This document shows positions 24,393-39,226 of a DNA stretch of 64,000 nt, in pieces. Position 1 is the first letter of the stretch. Every line of letters starts with the position of its first letter. The stretch lies in NCBI RefSeq assembly GCF_020176695.1, contig NZ_JAIWIA010000009.1, positions 124,001-188,000 of the forward strand, written 5' to 3'. Position numbers and translations under genes: made by a program. Source of the DNA: Massilia sp. MS-15 (lineage in GTDB: Bacteria > Pseudomonadota > Gammaproteobacteria > Burkholderiales > Burkholderiaceae_D). The notes beneath the pieces are model-generated. The model saw only the letters and a list, made by a program, of their open reading frames with translations, searched no databases and was not told where the DNA came from.

Positions 24393-25631
24393 TCAAGCGG
24401 CGATCCCGGCCCGCTCCAGCATCGCGTGCAGCAGCACATTGCAGCCCGCCTCCAGGTGCCCGGGCTGCGCATCTTCGATCTCGTTGTGGCTGATGCCGTC
24501 CTTGCAGGGCACGAAGATCATGCCGGCCGGCGCCACGCGCGCCGCGTAGATCGCATCGTGGCCGGCGCCGGATACCACGTCCATGCTGGAATAGCCCAGC
24601 TTCCCGGTGGCGGCGCGCACCGCATCCACGCAGTCCGGATGGAAGGGGCACGGCGGATAGTAGGAAACCCGTTCGAGTTCGATCGCCAGGCCACTTTCCC
24701 TGCGGGTGGCGGCCACGAAGGCCAGCAGCTCTTCGTGCATGGTGTTCAACAGTTCGTCGTTCACGTTGCGCAGGTCGATGCTGAACTTGACCTGGCCCGG
24801 GATCACATTGCGGCTGTTCGGGAACACCTGCACCATGCCCACCGTGCCGCGCCCATAGGGCGGATAGCGGTGCGCGATGTTCACCGTTTCCTGCATGATG
24901 GTGGTAGCGACCTGCAGCGCGTCGCGCCGCAGGCCCATCGGGGTCGGACCGGCATGCGCTTCCATGCCGGTCACTACGCAGTCGTACCACGACAGGCCCA
25001 TCACGGCCGGCACCACGCCGATCACCTTGTCCGCGTCTTCCAGTACCGGGCCCTGTTCGATGTGGGTCTCGAAATAGGCGCCGATCGGGTGCTTGCCCGG
25101 CACCTGCTCGCCCAGGTAGCCGATGCGTTCGAGCTCCTCGAGGACGGTACGACCCTCCAGGTCGCGCGCGGCATAGGCGGTCTCCAGGCTGAAGGCACCA
25201 CAGAACACACCGGAACCCATCATCACCGGCACGAAGCGCGAGCCTTCCTCGTTGGTCCAGAACGCGACCTCGATCGGCGCCTCGGTCTGGATGTTGCGCT
25301 CGTTCAGGGTGCGCACTACTTCCAGTCCGGCCAGCACGCCGTAGTTGCCGTCGAACTTGCCGCCGGTCGGCTGGGTGTCGACATGGCTGCCGGTGACGAT
25401 CGGCGGCAGCGACGCGTTGCGCCCCTCGCGCCGCATGAAGACGTTGCCGATCTGGTCGACCGTGATCGACAGTCCGGCCGCGCGGGCCCATTCCACCACC
25501 AGGTCGCGGCCCTGGCGATCGAGGTCGGTCAGGGCCAGGCGCTTGACGCCGCCCTTCTCGGTGGCGCCGATCGCGGCCAGGTCCATCAGGGACTGCCACA
25601 GGCGCCCGCCATTGATGCGCAGTTCGTTCAT
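24393..25631 (-). CDS. N-carbamoyl-beta-alanine amidohydrolase (Zn-dependent, HyuC/AmaB type)
   Basis: A 412-residue M20-type amidohydrolase. Ligands and motifs: His83 in GSHVDTQPTGGKFDG, Asp94, Glu128/Glu129 in WTNEEG, His190 in ETHIEQGP, SGAGHDA and GISHNEIE. It is a paralogue of the AllC half at 21909-23684 but lies directly after hydA, 11 bases downstream, so the likely reaction is hydrolysis of N-carbamoyl-beta-alanine (and the thymine analogue) to beta-alanine, CO2 and ammonia, step three of reductive pyrimidine breakdown. Allantoate cannot be excluded from sequence alone. Confidence 0.85.
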   Translation of the reverse strand: MNELRINGGRLWQSLMDLAAIGATEKGGVKRLALTDLDRQGRDLVVEWARAAGLSITVDQIGNVFMRREGRNASLPPIVTGSHVDTQPTGGKFDGNYGVLAGLEVVRTLNERNIQTEAPIEVAFWTNEEGSRFVPVMMGSGVFCGAFSLETAYAARDLEGRTVLEELERIGYLGEQVPGKHPIGAYFETHIEQGPVLEDADKVIGVVPAVMGLSWYDCVVTGMEAHAGPTPMGLRRDALQVATTIMQETVNIAHRYPPYGRGTVGMVQVFPNSRNVIPGQVKFSIDLRNVNDELLNTMHEELLAFVAATRRESGLAIELERVSYYPPCPFHPDCVDAVRAATGKLGYSSMDVVSGAGHDAIYAARVAPAGMIFVPCKDGISHNEIEDAQPGHLEAGCNVLLHAMLERAGIAA

Positions 25632-25642
25632 GCTGTGCTCCT

Positions 25643-28748
<3,106 letters not shown>

Positions 28749-28752
<4 letters not shown>

Positions 28753-30023
28753 GCGACCCCGGCGCGCGGATTGCGCGGATCCTGGGTCCAGTTCATGTAG
28801 GGCTTGCCGGTATCCTGCGGCACCATGCTGATGCAGTCCTGTACCGGACAGGTGATCTCGCACAGGTTGCAGCCCACGCATTCGGACGCGATCACCTCGT
28901 AGCGGCGGGCGCCGTCGGCTCCCACCGCGCGCGCGATCGCCTGGTGCGAGGTGTCCTCACAGGCCACGTAGCACTTGCCGCACTTGATGCAGCTGTCCTG
29001 GTCGATCCGGGCAATCACCTGGTAGTTCATGTCCAGGTATTTCCAGTCGGTGGTGTTGCGCACCGCCCGGCCCGAGAAGGCGGCGATGCTGGCATAGCCC
29101 TGGCTGTCCATCCAGCGCGACAGGCCATCCTTCATCTCCTCGACGATGCGGAAACCATGCAGCATCGCCGCCGTGCATACCTGCACGCTGCCGGCGCCGA
29201 GCGCGATGAATTCGGCCGCGTCGCGCCAGCTGCCTATGCCGCCGATGCCGGAGATCGGCAGGCCGCGCATGGCCGGGTCGCGCGCGATCTCGGCCACCAT
29301 GTTCAGGGCGATCGGCTTGACCGCCGAACCGCAGTAGCCGCCGTGGGTACTGGCCCCGCCCACGACCGGATGCGCCACCATGCGTTCCAGGTCGAGGTGG
29401 GTGATCGAATTGATGGTGTTGATCAGCGAGACCGCATCTGCGCCGCCGGCCAGGGCGGCCCGCGCCGGATGGCGCACGTCGGTGATGTTGGGCGTGAGCT
29501 TGACGATCACCGGCAGGCGCGTGTGCTTCTTGCACCAGGCGGTGACCATGCGCACGTAGTCCGGCACCTGTCCCACCGCCGCGCCCATGCCGCGCTCGGG
29601 CATGCCGTGCGGGCAGCCGAAGTTCAGTTCGATGCCGTCGGCGCCAGTGGCTTCCACCAGCGGCAACATGGTGGCCCAGGGCGCTTCCTCGCAGGGCAGC
29701 ATCAGGGACACGACCAGGGCGCGGTCCGGCCAGGCCTTTTTCACCTCGGTGATCTCGCGGAGATTGATCTCCAGGCTGCGGTCGGTGATCAGTTCGATGT
29801 TGTTGAAGCCGATCACCTCGCGGTTCTTGCCGTAGTGGGCCGAGTAGCGCGACGACACGTTGACTGCCGGCGGATCCTCGCCCAGGGTCTTCCACACCAC
29901 GCCGCCCCAGCCGGCCTCGAAGGCGCGCACGACGTTGTAGGCCTTGTCGGTCGGCGGCGCGGACGCCAGCCAGAAGGGATTCGGGCTCTTGATGCCGCAG
30001 AAATCGATGCTCAGGTCGGCCAT
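28749..30023 (-). CDS. preA: NAD-dependent dihydropyrimidine dehydrogenase subunit PreA
   Basis: A 424-residue subunit with a dihydroorotate-dehydrogenase-like FMN TIM barrel (about 1-320; IDFCGIKSPNPFWLAS, LNFGCPHGMPERGMG) and a C-terminal ferredoxin-like part carrying two 4Fe-4S motifs (CIKCGKCYVAC and CVGCNLCEITC). With PreT it reduces uracil and thymine to the dihydro forms. The start overlaps preT by 13 bases. Its TAG stop is formed by the edge of the adjacent palindromic repeat, so insertion or recombination of that element may have set the C-terminus. Confidence 0.95.
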
Positions 30024-31399
30024 GCTGCCTCCGCTGGTTGCTGGATGTCCTGGTGGATGCTGATGGCGGCCAGTTTGCCGTGCTGGACGGCCTGCACGGT
30101 CAGGTCCTGGCCCGGGGCGATGCAGTCGCCGCCGGCGTAGATGCCGGGCAGCGCGGTGCGCATGCGCTCATCCACCCAGATCCGCTCGCCTTCCCGCAAG
30201 GGTTGGCCAATGAGCTCGCGCGCCAGGGGTTCATTGAACGCGTCCTCGTTCATGCCCTGGCCGATGGCCTTGAATACGGCGTCCGCGGCGATCTCGATGA
30301 CCCCGCCGGTACGCACCAGCCGCCCTTCTTCGATGCGGGTCTGCTCGAAGCGCATGCCGGCCACCCGCCCCGTTTCGTCGAGCAGCACCTCGAGCGGCGC
30401 GGCCCAGGTGCGGATGCGCACGTAGTGCGCCTTGGCGATCTCGATCTCGTGGCCGGTGGCGCTCATCGATTCCAGGCCGCGGCGGTAGACCAGGGTCACG
30501 TCCTCGGCGCCGAGGCGCTTGATCTGCACCGCCATGTCGATGGCCGTGTTGCCGGCGCCGATCACGATCGCGCGGCGTGGCACCGGCAGTCGCGACAGGT
30601 CGCTGGCCTGGCGCAGCGCGGCAATGTAGTCGGTCGCCGTCAGCAGGCCGGGCGCGTCTTCCCCGGTCAGGCCAAGGGCGCGGCTGGCCTGCAAGCCGAT
30701 GCCGAGGAAGACCGCGTCGTAGCGGGTGTGCAGCTCGGCCAGGCCTAGGTTCTCTCCCAGGCGCCGGCCATGCTCGATGCGGATGCCGCCGATCGCCAGC
30801 AGGAAGTCCACCTCCTGCTGCGCGAAGTCGCCCGGCAGCTTGTACTTGGCGATGCCGTATTCGTTCAGGCCGCCCGCCTTCGGACGCGCCTCGTAGACCA
30901 CCACTTCGTTGCCCAGCATGGCCAGGCGGTGCGCGCAGGACAGGCCGGCCGGGCCGGCGCCGACCACCGCGATCACCTTGCCGGTCGCCGGCGCGCGCTG
31001 GAAGGGATGGCCGGCAAAGCGCGCGTTGTCGAGCGCGTGGCGCTGCAGCAGACCGATGCGCACCGGCGCGCGCTCGGCCGGGTTGTTGCGCACGCAGGCG
31101 GCCTCGCACAGGATCTCGGTGGGGCAGACCCGGGCGCAGCTGCCGCCGAAGATGTTGGCCTGCAGGATGCCGTACGCGGCGCCATCGATGTTCCCGTCGT
31201 GGATGTTCTTGATGAACCCGGCGACGTCGATGCCGGTCGGGCAGGCATTCATGCAGGGCGCGTCGTAGCAGTACAGGCAGCGCGCCGCCTCGACGGCCGC
31301 CTGGCGCGCGGTAAGCGGCGGCGCCAGGTCGGTGAACTGCGCGGCCAGCTCGCCGTTCGAGCCTGCCGCGGGCGGCAGGTGCCGGAGTGAGTCGATCAT
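30011..31399 (-). CDS. preT: NAD(P)-dependent dihydropyrimidine dehydrogenase subunit PreT
   Basis: A 462-residue GltD-like flavoprotein. The N-terminus has cysteines for 4Fe-4S clusters (CLYCYDAPCMNACPTGID and CARVCPTEILCEAAC). FAD and NAD sites follow as VVGAGPAGLSCAHRLA and VIGAGNTAIDMA, then GIYAGGDC. It passes electrons to PreA. ATG 31399 sits six bases from AAGGG; ATG 31405 adds two residues and leaves no spacing. It lies 23 bases downstream of mmsA. Confidence 0.95.
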   Translation of the reverse strand: MIDSLRHLPPAAGSNGELAAQFTDLAPPLTARQAAVEAARCLYCYDAPCMNACPTGIDVAGFIKNIHDGNIDGAAYGILQANIFGGSCARVCPTEILCEAACVRNNPAERAPVRIGLLQRHALDNARFAGHPFQRAPATGKVIAVVGAGPAGLSCAHRLAMLGNEVVVYEARPKAGGLNEYGIAKYKLPGDFAQQEVDFLLAIGGIRIEHGRRLGENLGLAELHTRYDAVFLGIGLQASRALGLTGEDAPGLLTATDYIAALRQASDLSRLPVPRRAIVIGAGNTAIDMAVQIKRLGAEDVTLVYRRGLESMSATGHEIEIAKAHYVRIRTWAAPLEVLLDETGRVAGMRFEQTRIEEGRLVRTGGVIEIAADAVFKAIGQGMNEDAFNEPLARELIGQPLREGERIWVDERMRTALPGIYAGGDCIAPGQDLTVQAVQHGKLAAISIHQDIQQPAEAAWPT

Positions 31400-31422
31400 G
31401 AACATCCCTTTCCTGGTAGGTC

Positions 31423-32928
<1,506 letters not shown>

Positions 32929-32932
32929 GGGT

Positions 32933-34249
32933 TCAGTCCAGGTGTTGGAGTACGTTGGCCAGTTTGCCGAACAGTTCGTCGATGTGCTGCTTGTCCAGGA
33001 TGAGCGGCGGCGACAGCGCGATGATGTCGCCCGTCACGCGGATCAGGATGCCATCAGCAAACGCCTTCTTGAAGGCGCTGAAGGCGCGCGCGCCGGGCTT
33101 GCCGGGAATCGGCGCGAGTTCGATGCCGGCCACCAGGCCGATCGAGCGCAGGTCGATCACGTGCGGCAGGCCGCGCAGCGCGTGCAGCGCATCCTCGAAA
33201 TACGCTTGCTGCGCGGCCGCATTCTCGACGATGCCCTGTTCGCGCAACACCTCCAGCGTGGCCAGGCCGGCGGCGCAGGCCAGCGGGTGGCCGGAATAGG
33301 TGTAGCCGTGGAACAGCTCGATGCCGGGCGGGGCTTGCATGAAGGCGTCGTGGATGAAGCGCCTGGAGAACACGGCGCCCATCGGCACCACGCCGTTGGT
33401 CAGGCCCTTGGCGGTCGTCATCATGTCGGGCTCGACGCCGAAGTAGTCGCTGGCGAAAGGCGTGCACAGGCGGCCGAAGCCGGTGATGACTTCGTCGAAG
33501 ATCAGCAGGATGCCGTGCCGGTCGCAGATCTCGCGCAGGCGCTTCAGGTAGCCCTTGGGCGGCACCAGCACACCGGTGGAACCGGACACCGGCTCGATGA
33601 TCACCGCGGCGATGGTGGAAGCGTCATGCAGCGCGACCAGGCGTTCGAGTTCGTCGGCCAGTTCGGCGCCGAAGTCCGGCTCGCCACGCGAGAAGGCGTT
33701 CTTCTCCAAGTTGTGCGTATGCGGCAGGTGGTCCACGCCGGGCAGCAGCGGGCCGAAGCTCTTGCGGTTGTTGCCGATGCCGCCCACCGACAGGCCGCCG
33801 AAGCCGACCCCGTGGTAGCCGCGCTCGCGGCCGATCAGGCGGGTGCGGCTGCCCTCGCCGCGCGCACGGTGGTAGGCCAGCGCGATCTTCAGTGCCGTGT
33901 CCACCGCCTCGGAGCCGGAATTGGTATAGAACACGTGGCCGAACTTGTGTCCGGTGTACTCCATCAACTGTTCCGCCAAGTCGAACGCGGCCGGGTGGCC
34001 CATCTGGAAGGTGGGCGCGAAGTCGAGTTGGCCGACCATCTCGCTGACGCGCTGGGTGATGCGCGGCTGGGCGTGGCCGCAGGGGACGCACCAGAGGCCG
34101 GCGGTGCCGTCCAGCACCCGGTTGCCGTCCACGTCGCGGTAGTACATGCCTTCGGCGGACACCAGCAGGCGCGGGCTGGCCTTGAAGTCGCGGTTATTCG
34201 TAAATGGCATCCAAAATGCCGACATCGATGCGGGCCTGGATTCGTTCAT
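32933..34249 (-). CDS. Beta-alanine--pyruvate transaminase (omega-amino acid aminotransferase)
   Basis: A 438-residue class III PLP aminotransferase. Asp252 in [10 protein letters not shown] contacts the PLP nitrogen, and Lys281 in TTAKGLTNG forms the Schiff base. The N-terminal [12 protein letters not shown] is typical of omega-amino acid:pyruvate transaminases. It converts beta-alanine to malonate semialdehyde ahead of MmsA. ATG 34249 follows GGGGAG; the 19-residue upstream extension has no site. It is the first gene of the minus-strand pyrimidine operon and is divergent from a MocR regulator. Confidence 0.9.
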   Translation of the reverse strand: MNESRPASMSAFWMPFTNNRDFKASPRLLVSAEGMYYRDVDGNRVLDGTAGLWCVPCGHAQPRITQRVSEMVGQLDFAPTFQMGHPAAFDLAEQLMEYTGHKFGHVFYTNSGSEAVDTALKIALAYHRARGEGSRTRLIGRERGYHGVGFGGLSVGGIGNNRKSFGPLLPGVDHLPHTHNLEKNAFSRGEPDFGAELADELERLVALHDASTIAAVIIEPVSGSTGVLVPPKGYLKRLREICDRHGILLIFDEVITGFGRLCTPFASDYFGVEPDMMTTAKGLTNGVVPMGAVFSRRFIHDAFMQAPPGIELFHGYTYSGHPLACAAGLATLEVLREQGIVENAAAQQAYFEDALHALRGLPHVIDLRSIGLVAGIELAPIPGKPGARAFSAFKKAFADGILIRVTGDIIALSPPLILDKQHIDELFGKLANVLQHLD

Positions 34250-34362
34250 GACTGCTCCCCGCCATGGAGGCGAAAATTTTTTACCAGTTGGCAAAATATT
34301 GATCAATAATAGTCAGCAAGGCAACACTGGCACAGATACACCAAGGGCAGAACCGACCAACC

Positions 34363-34384
34363 GTACAGGCGAGGCTGCCTGTAC
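34363..34384. promoter_or_regulatory. MocR-type operator palindrome
   Basis: A perfect inverted repeat GTACAGGC/GCCTGTAC with a six-base spacer, overlapping a CTGTACAG core on its right side, lies in the divergent gap between the aminotransferase and the MocR gene, 30 bases before the regulator start. MocR proteins often bind such CTGTAC-type sites. Binding is inferred. Confidence 0.55.
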
Positions 34385-34413
34385 AGTTTCAACCCAGGCG
34401 TGGAGTGGTGGCG

Positions 34414-35889
34414 ATGAAAGCAGCGGCTCTTGCAGAGGTCCTTCCTTCCGATTCCTTGCAGCCGGCGCCGGCATGGCCGCTCCTGGCCATCGAGCGCAGC
34501 AAGCGCGGCAGCCTGGTGGACCAGATCGTCGCGGCCATCTCGGCGATGGTAAGCGAGCGCCAGCTCAGCGCCGGCACCAGGATGCCATCGGTTAGACAAT
34601 TCGCAAAATGCAACGGTGTCAGCACCTTCACGGTGGTCGAGGCCTACGAGCGCCTGCACCAGCTCGGCCTGCTGTCCTCGCGCCGCGGTTCCGGCTTCTT
34701 CGTTGCGCGCAGCCTGCCCCAGGCCTGCGCTCCCCTGCCCTCGCAACCGGGCCTGCAATCCGAGATCGACGCTCTGGCCCCCGACCTGTACAGCGGCCAG
34801 GGTGACACCCTGGCGGTCGGCGCCGGCTGGCTGCCGCCGGAATGGTATGGCGAAAGCACGATTCTCGACGCCGTGCGGCATGCGATGAAGATTCCGGCCA
34901 GCCGGCTGCGCGGCTATGGCCATCCGCTCGGCTTTCCAGCGCTGCGCCAGCAGCTGGCGGCCAGCTTGTCGAGCGAGCTGTTCGCCGTCGACCCGGACCA
35001 GCTGCTGCTCACCAACGGCGCCACCCATGCCTTCGACCTGGTGCTGCGCACGCTGACCCGGCCGGGCGACGTGGTGCTGGTCGAAGACCCGGGCTACGGC
35101 AATTTGCTGTCGCTGGTACGCCACCACGGCTGCATCCCGGTCGGCATCGCGCGCGGCGAGGCGGGCCTGGACATGGATGAGCTGGCGCGCCAGGCCGCGC
35201 TGCTGCATCCCAAGCTCATGTTCGTCAACACGGTGCTGCAGAATCCCCTCGGCACCTCACTGTCGCAGGCGCAGGCGCACCGGCTGCTGGCACTGGCCGA
35301 GCAGTTCGACTTCTGGCTGGTGGAAGACGACATCTACCGCGAACTGGCGCAGCCGGGCGACGCCTCGCTGGCGGCGATGGACGGGCTGCGCCGCGTGATC
35401 CGGGTCGGCAGCTTTTCCAAGACCCTGTCGCCGGTGCTGCGCGTGGGCTCGCTGTGCGCATCGCGCTCGCTGCTGCCGGAACTGCTGCGGGTGAAGATGC
35501 TGACCGGCCTGACGACCTCGGAGATCAACGAGCGCGCGGTGCTGCACGCCACCGGCACGCGCGGCTACCGGCGCATGGTCGAGCGCCTGGCCGCGCAGCT
35601 GGACGACGCGCGCGAACGCACCATGGACGCCCTGCGCCAGGTCGGCATCCGGCCGCTGGCGGCGCCGCGCGGCGGCATGTTCGTCAGCGCCGGCTGGCCG
35701 GAAGCGCCGTGCGCCAGCCGCAATGGCCGCGCCATCGCCGACGCCGCTCTGAAAGCCGGCATCCTGCTGGCGCCGGGCGAATTCTTTACCCAGCGCCCGA
35801 CCAGCGGCATCTGGTTCCGCTTCAATGCCGCCTATGCGGCCGATCCGCAACTGATCCACTTCCTGCACACCCAACGCGCCCAAGGCTGA
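34414..35889 (+). CDS. MocR-family regulator (GntR HTH fused to aminotransferase-like domain)
   Basis: A 491-residue regulator. A GntR winged helix (about 30-100; MPSVRQFAKCNGVSTFTVVE) precedes a type I PLP-fold domain with Lys336 in SFSKTLSP. ATG 34414 lies 8 bases after GGAG. Members use PLP-bound amino compounds as signals; beside a beta-alanine aminotransferase the likely effector is beta-alanine or a related amine, by inference. A TetR regulator follows 7 bases later on the same strand. Confidence 0.9.
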   Translation: MKAAALAEVLPSDSLQPAPAWPLLAIERSKRGSLVDQIVAAISAMVSERQLSAGTRMPSVRQFAKCNGVSTFTVVEAYERLHQLGLLSSRRGSGFFVARSLPQACAPLPSQPGLQSEIDALAPDLYSGQGDTLAVGAGWLPPEWYGESTILDAVRHAMKIPASRLRGYGHPLGFPALRQQLAASLSSELFAVDPDQLLLTNGATHAFDLVLRTLTRPGDVVLVEDPGYGNLLSLVRHHGCIPVGIARGEAGLDMDELARQAALLHPKLMFVNTVLQNPLGTSLSQAQAHRLLALAEQFDFWLVEDDIYRELAQPGDASLAAMDGLRRVIRVGSFSKTLSPVLRVGSLCASRSLLPELLRVKMLTGLTTSEINERAVLHATGTRGYRRMVERLAAQLDDARERTMDALRQVGIRPLAAPRGGMFVSAGWPEAPCASRNGRAIADAALKAGILLAPGEFFTQRPTSGIWFRFNAAYAADPQLIHFLHTQRAQG

Positions 35890-35896
35890 GGAACCC

Positions 35897-36529
35897 ATGG
35901 ATATCAAGGTGAATGACACGCCGGCCCGGCGCGACCGCTTGGAAAGCGCGATCCTGGCCGCCGCCACCCGCCTGTTCGCCGAATGCGGCTTCGAGGGCAG
36001 CACCATCGCCGCGGTGGCGGAACGGGCCGGCATCTCGAAGCAGAACCTGCTCTACTACTTCCCCACCAAGCATGGCCTGTACCGGCGCGTGCTGGACGAG
36101 GTGCTGGACGACTGGCTGGCGCGCATGGCCCACCTGGCCGATGCGGACGGCGAACCGGAGGACGTGCTGCGCGCCTATGTCGCCGCCAAGCTGCGCTTCT
36201 CGCGCGAGCAACCCTGGGCTTCGCGCGTGTATGCGATGGAAGTCATCGGCGGCGCCAAGTTCTACGGCGAGCAGATCCGCGCGCGCGTGGTGCCCCTGCT
36301 GCAGCGTGACATCGAGGTCTTCGAGCGCTGGATGGCGCAGGGGCGCATCGCGCGCGTGGACGCCACCCACCTGCTGTTCGCGCTGTGGGCCATGACGCAA
36401 TCGTATGCCGACTTCGCCGCGCAGATGACGCTGGTGCTGGAGCGGCCCGAATTGACGGGCGCCGACTTCGCGAATGCCGAGCAGCTGATCGGCGACATGG
36501 TGGTTCGGGCGCTGGCCAGGCCAGCCTAG
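35897..36529 (+). CDS. TetR-family regulator, RutR-like
   Basis: A 210-residue TetR protein with an N-terminal HTH (about 13-60; STIAAVAERAGISKQNLLYYF) and a helical ligand domain containing EVIGGAKFY and SYADFAAQM, similar to RutR, the uracil/thymine-responsive repressor in other proteobacteria. It starts 7 bases after the MocR gene. Next to the uracil pathway, a pyrimidine ligand is likely; this is family knowledge plus context. Confidence 0.8.
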   Translation: MDIKVNDTPARRDRLESAILAAATRLFAECGFEGSTIAAVAERAGISKQNLLYYFPTKHGLYRRVLDEVLDDWLARMAHLADADGEPEDVLRAYVAAKLRFSREQPWASRVYAMEVIGGAKFYGEQIRARVVPLLQRDIEVFERWMAQGRIARVDATHLLFALWAMTQSYADFAAQMTLVLERPELTGADFANAEQLIGDMVVRALARPA

Positions 36530-36608
36530 GGTAGCTTGCCTGAACGCGTGCCAGGGCCGGCGTCGCGCATCGATCAGCGCATCCCCGGGTCATTCGCGGG
36601 CGATCGGA

Positions 36609-37628
36609 TTACCCTTTCCTGCGCCGCAGGAGTGCAAGGGCGAGCAGGCCAGCCGGAAGCAGGGTGTAGCTGGACGGTTCAGGCACCGGTTGCACCCGCG
36701 GTCCGGCCAGGTTCAATACGTAACTGCTGCCCCAGCCTCTGACGGCGATCTGGTGTTGATCGTTAATACCGACCACGGCGCCGGTGAAACCGCTGGCAAT
36801 CTCACCCAGGTCATAGAGCTCGCCGCCGCTATACAGGAAACCATTGAATCTCCCGTACTCACCCACCACTTCCCCAACATTGTTGATCCCGTAGGCAGTA
36901 CTGTAAAAGTCCGGGTCATCGCTGCCGAAGCGTGCTTTCAGCATTTCCCCCAGGTTGACCAGCAAGCTGCCATCCGGGTTCCACAAGGCGGCGTAGCCAC
37001 CCGTTTCACCAACCGCGAAGCCATGATTGTTGATTGCCCGGGCATATCCTTCCCCATCTCCATATGTTTCCAGCAGCCGTGACTGGCCGTTCGCGTACAT
37101 TGTCGGAAACGTACCCCGACGAATCGAATACCCTACCATGACGCCATGGTCGTTGATGTCCATCGGGTGATTCCAGGCACGGTCGATACCGGCAAGGAGC
37201 GTCCCCCTGCCCGGCGAAATGAGTGCCGCATAATTGTTCGGACCGCCCGCGCCAACCCGGCCCAGACTGGCGGCCACCTGGCCGTGGTTGTTGATGGCAT
37301 AGGAGTCCTCGGCCACGTCAACCGTTGACCCATCCGTATAGCGCAACTTTTTTTCGTACAGCATCACACCGGCGTCATTGACATCGATGCTGGTCACGAT
37401 ATGCATCTGGCGCCGAAAAATGCTCAAGACCCCATTGCTCGCCACGAAATAGTCTCTTCCCTCGTGCATCGTCCCGAATGCCTGTCCTGCATTGTTGATG
37501 CCGTCCACCATGGCATTGGGCATGTCATGCAGCGAGGACGCGACGTATCGCGGAATTGCTTGCGCGCAAGTTACTACTCCGCTAAACAGCACCATGGACA
37601 TGAATAAAGACCGGCGAATCGAAGACAT
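36609..37628 (-). CDS. PEP-CTERM sorted extracellular protein with HAF-type repeats
   Basis: A 339-residue exported protein: a signal peptide (about 1-24, ending CAQA), a body of repeated segments rich in DGINNAGQAFG, AINNHGFAVGET and YGINNVGEVVGEY (HAF-type repeats), and a C-terminal PEP-CTERM tag of VPEPSS, a hydrophobic helix and RRRKG. Such proteins are processed by an exosortase in bacteria with exopolysaccharide clusters. No exosortase is in the window. Gene-local base use is somewhat lower in GC, with an AT-rich region of about 240 bases upstream. Confidence 0.9.
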   Translation of the reverse strand: MSSIRRSLFMSMVLFSGVVTCAQAIPRYVASSLHDMPNAMVDGINNAGQAFGTMHEGRDYFVASNGVLSIFRRQMHIVTSIDVNDAGVMLYEKKLRYTDGSTVDVAEDSYAINNHGQVAASLGRVGAGGPNNYAALISPGRGTLLAGIDRAWNHPMDINDHGVMVGYSIRRGTFPTMYANGQSRLLETYGDGEGYARAINNHGFAVGETGGYAALWNPDGSLLVNLGEMLKARFGSDDPDFYSTAYGINNVGEVVGEYGRFNGFLYSGGELYDLGEIASGFTGAVVGINDQHQIAVRGWGSSYVLNLAGPRVQPVPEPSSYTLLPAGLLALALLRRRKG

Positions 37629-37872
37629 GTTTACTCCCGTAAATAGTTGGATAGGTTCGGCCTCCAGAATATTGCAAAGAAAATATGTTCATTTGCATAT
37701 TGTCATTCTTCTTTAGGGTAGTAATGTGTCCTTAAAAAAGGAAGCAGGCCTGGGCTATTCGTTGGCGTCGCATGAACTGGCAAGCGCTGGCGATACATGA
37801 ACGGCTTTACCATGTCCCGCATTATTCGGGCTTCGCCTTCCATCCCGCGGAGCGGCATTGCAAGGCAATGTT

Positions 37873-38442
37873 ATGATTCCCGCCATGTCCAGCTACCCGA
37901 CGCCCACCCTCGCCACCCCCCGGCTCGTCCTGCGCCCGCTCGTGGCCACCGATGCCGAGGCCCTGTTCGCCGTCTTCTCCGACCCGGCCGTGGTGCGTTA
38001 CTGGAGCGCCGAACCCTGGACCTCGGTCGCATTCGCGGAACAGGCCATCGCGCGCGCGCTCGACAGCTATCGCGCGCAGTCCGAGGTACGCTTCGGGATC
38101 GTGCTGGCCGACACCGGCGCCCTGGTCGGCACGGTCAACCTGCACCATTTCTTCGCCCAGAACCGGCGCTGCGAGATCGGCTACGCGCTCGCCAGCGGGC
38201 ACTGGGGCCAGGGCTACGCCAGCGAGGCGCTGGCGGCGGCAATCGGCTACGCGTTCCAGGGACTGGACCTGAACCGCATCGAAGCCGACATCGACCCGCG
38301 CAACGGCGCCTCGGCCGCCGTCCTGGAACGGCTCGGGTTCCGCAAGGAAGGCTATATGCCGGAACGCTGGTTCGTGCACGGCGAGATGGCCGATACCGTC
38401 AACTACGGCCTGTTGCGCCGCTACTGGGACGAACGCCCATGA
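37873..38442 (+). CDS. GNAT-family N-acetyltransferase (RimJ/RimL-like)
   Basis: A 189-residue acetyltransferase_3-type GNAT protein: TPRLVLRPLVATDAEALF at the N-terminus, the acetyl-CoA loop in GQGYASEAL and the ending LERLGFRKEGYMPERW. These acetylate N-termini of proteins or small amines. ATG 37873 has AAGG upstream; ATG 37885 is an alternative. Its stop overlaps the next gene's start by four bases. Confidence 0.85.
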   Translation: MIPAMSSYPTPTLATPRLVLRPLVATDAEALFAVFSDPAVVRYWSAEPWTSVAFAEQAIARALDSYRAQSEVRFGIVLADTGALVGTVNLHHFFAQNRRCEIGYALASGHWGQGYASEALAAAIGYAFQGLDLNRIEADIDPRNGASAAVLERLGFRKEGYMPERWFVHGEMADTVNYGLLRRYWDERP

Positions 38443-39095
38443 CGCCCTCCCGCTTCGCGCTCACGCTCCTGGCCTGCGCCGGCCTGTCCAGCCCGGCCTG
38501 GGCCCAGGCTGGCGTCGCGCTCGCGAGCGACATGCTGGCCCGGCCCGCCGCCCAGGTGCGCGAGGCCGACACCCCGGTCCGTCCCGGCGACGCCGCCTAC
38601 CCACCCGGGCTGGCCGCGCGTGGCGTGCAAGGCCGGGTGGTGGTGCGCGTCAGCGTGACCGCGCAGGGCAAGGCGGGCACCGTGGCGGTCGCCAGCTCGT
38701 CGGGTTCCCCGGAACTCGACCAGGCCGCGCTGGCGCTGGCGCGTTCCTATCCGTATGCGCCGGCCAGGCAGGGGGTGGCGCCGTCGGAGGTGCTGGTACC
38801 GTTTCGCTTCAGCAAGGACAGCCCATCCACCCTGCCCGCCAAGACCTGCGCCGATTTCAATATCGACAAGGCCTGGTTCCTGGCTGCCCATCCCGGAGGC
38901 CATGCCAGCGACATGGAGGTAGTGAAGATGGCGCTGGACCTGCTGCCCTTCGCGCCGCCCGGCCCGCACATCATGCCAAGCACGCAAGAGCGCGGCGCGA
39001 TCGCGGCCGCCGCCATCGCCGCCTGCGCCGGCCGGCCGGGGGACAGGCTGTTATCGGCCATGCAGCGCGAAGCGGCAGAACTCTCCCGAAAGTGA
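38439..39095 (+). CDS. TonB C-terminal-like periplasmic protein
   Basis: A 218-residue exported protein with a signal peptide (about 1-23, ending AWAQ). Residues about 45-120 match a TonB C-terminal fold (PPGLAARGVQGRVVVRVSVT, SGSPELDQAALALAR, PYAPAR), but no membrane anchor or Pro-rich linker exists, so it is not a canonical TonB. The rest is unrecognised. It overlaps the GNAT gene by 4 bases. Confidence 0.65.
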   Translation: MTPSRFALTLLACAGLSSPAWAQAGVALASDMLARPAAQVREADTPVRPGDAAYPPGLAARGVQGRVVVRVSVTAQGKAGTVAVASSSGSPELDQAALALARSYPYAPARQGVAPSEVLVPFRFSKDSPSTLPAKTCADFNIDKAWFLAAHPGGHASDMEVVKMALDLLPFAPPGPHIMPSTQERGAIAAAAIAACAGRPGDRLLSAMQREAAELSRK

Positions 39096-39226
39096 GAAAC
39101 GCAGCCTTCCGTTCATCGCCCTGCGCTGCCACCAGGCCCATGTTTTCGACCGTTCGTCGGATGGCGATGGCGCATCCTGCGCAGCTTCCCTAGAGTGACC
39201 TCATCCACTCCAGCAAAGGAAACCAC

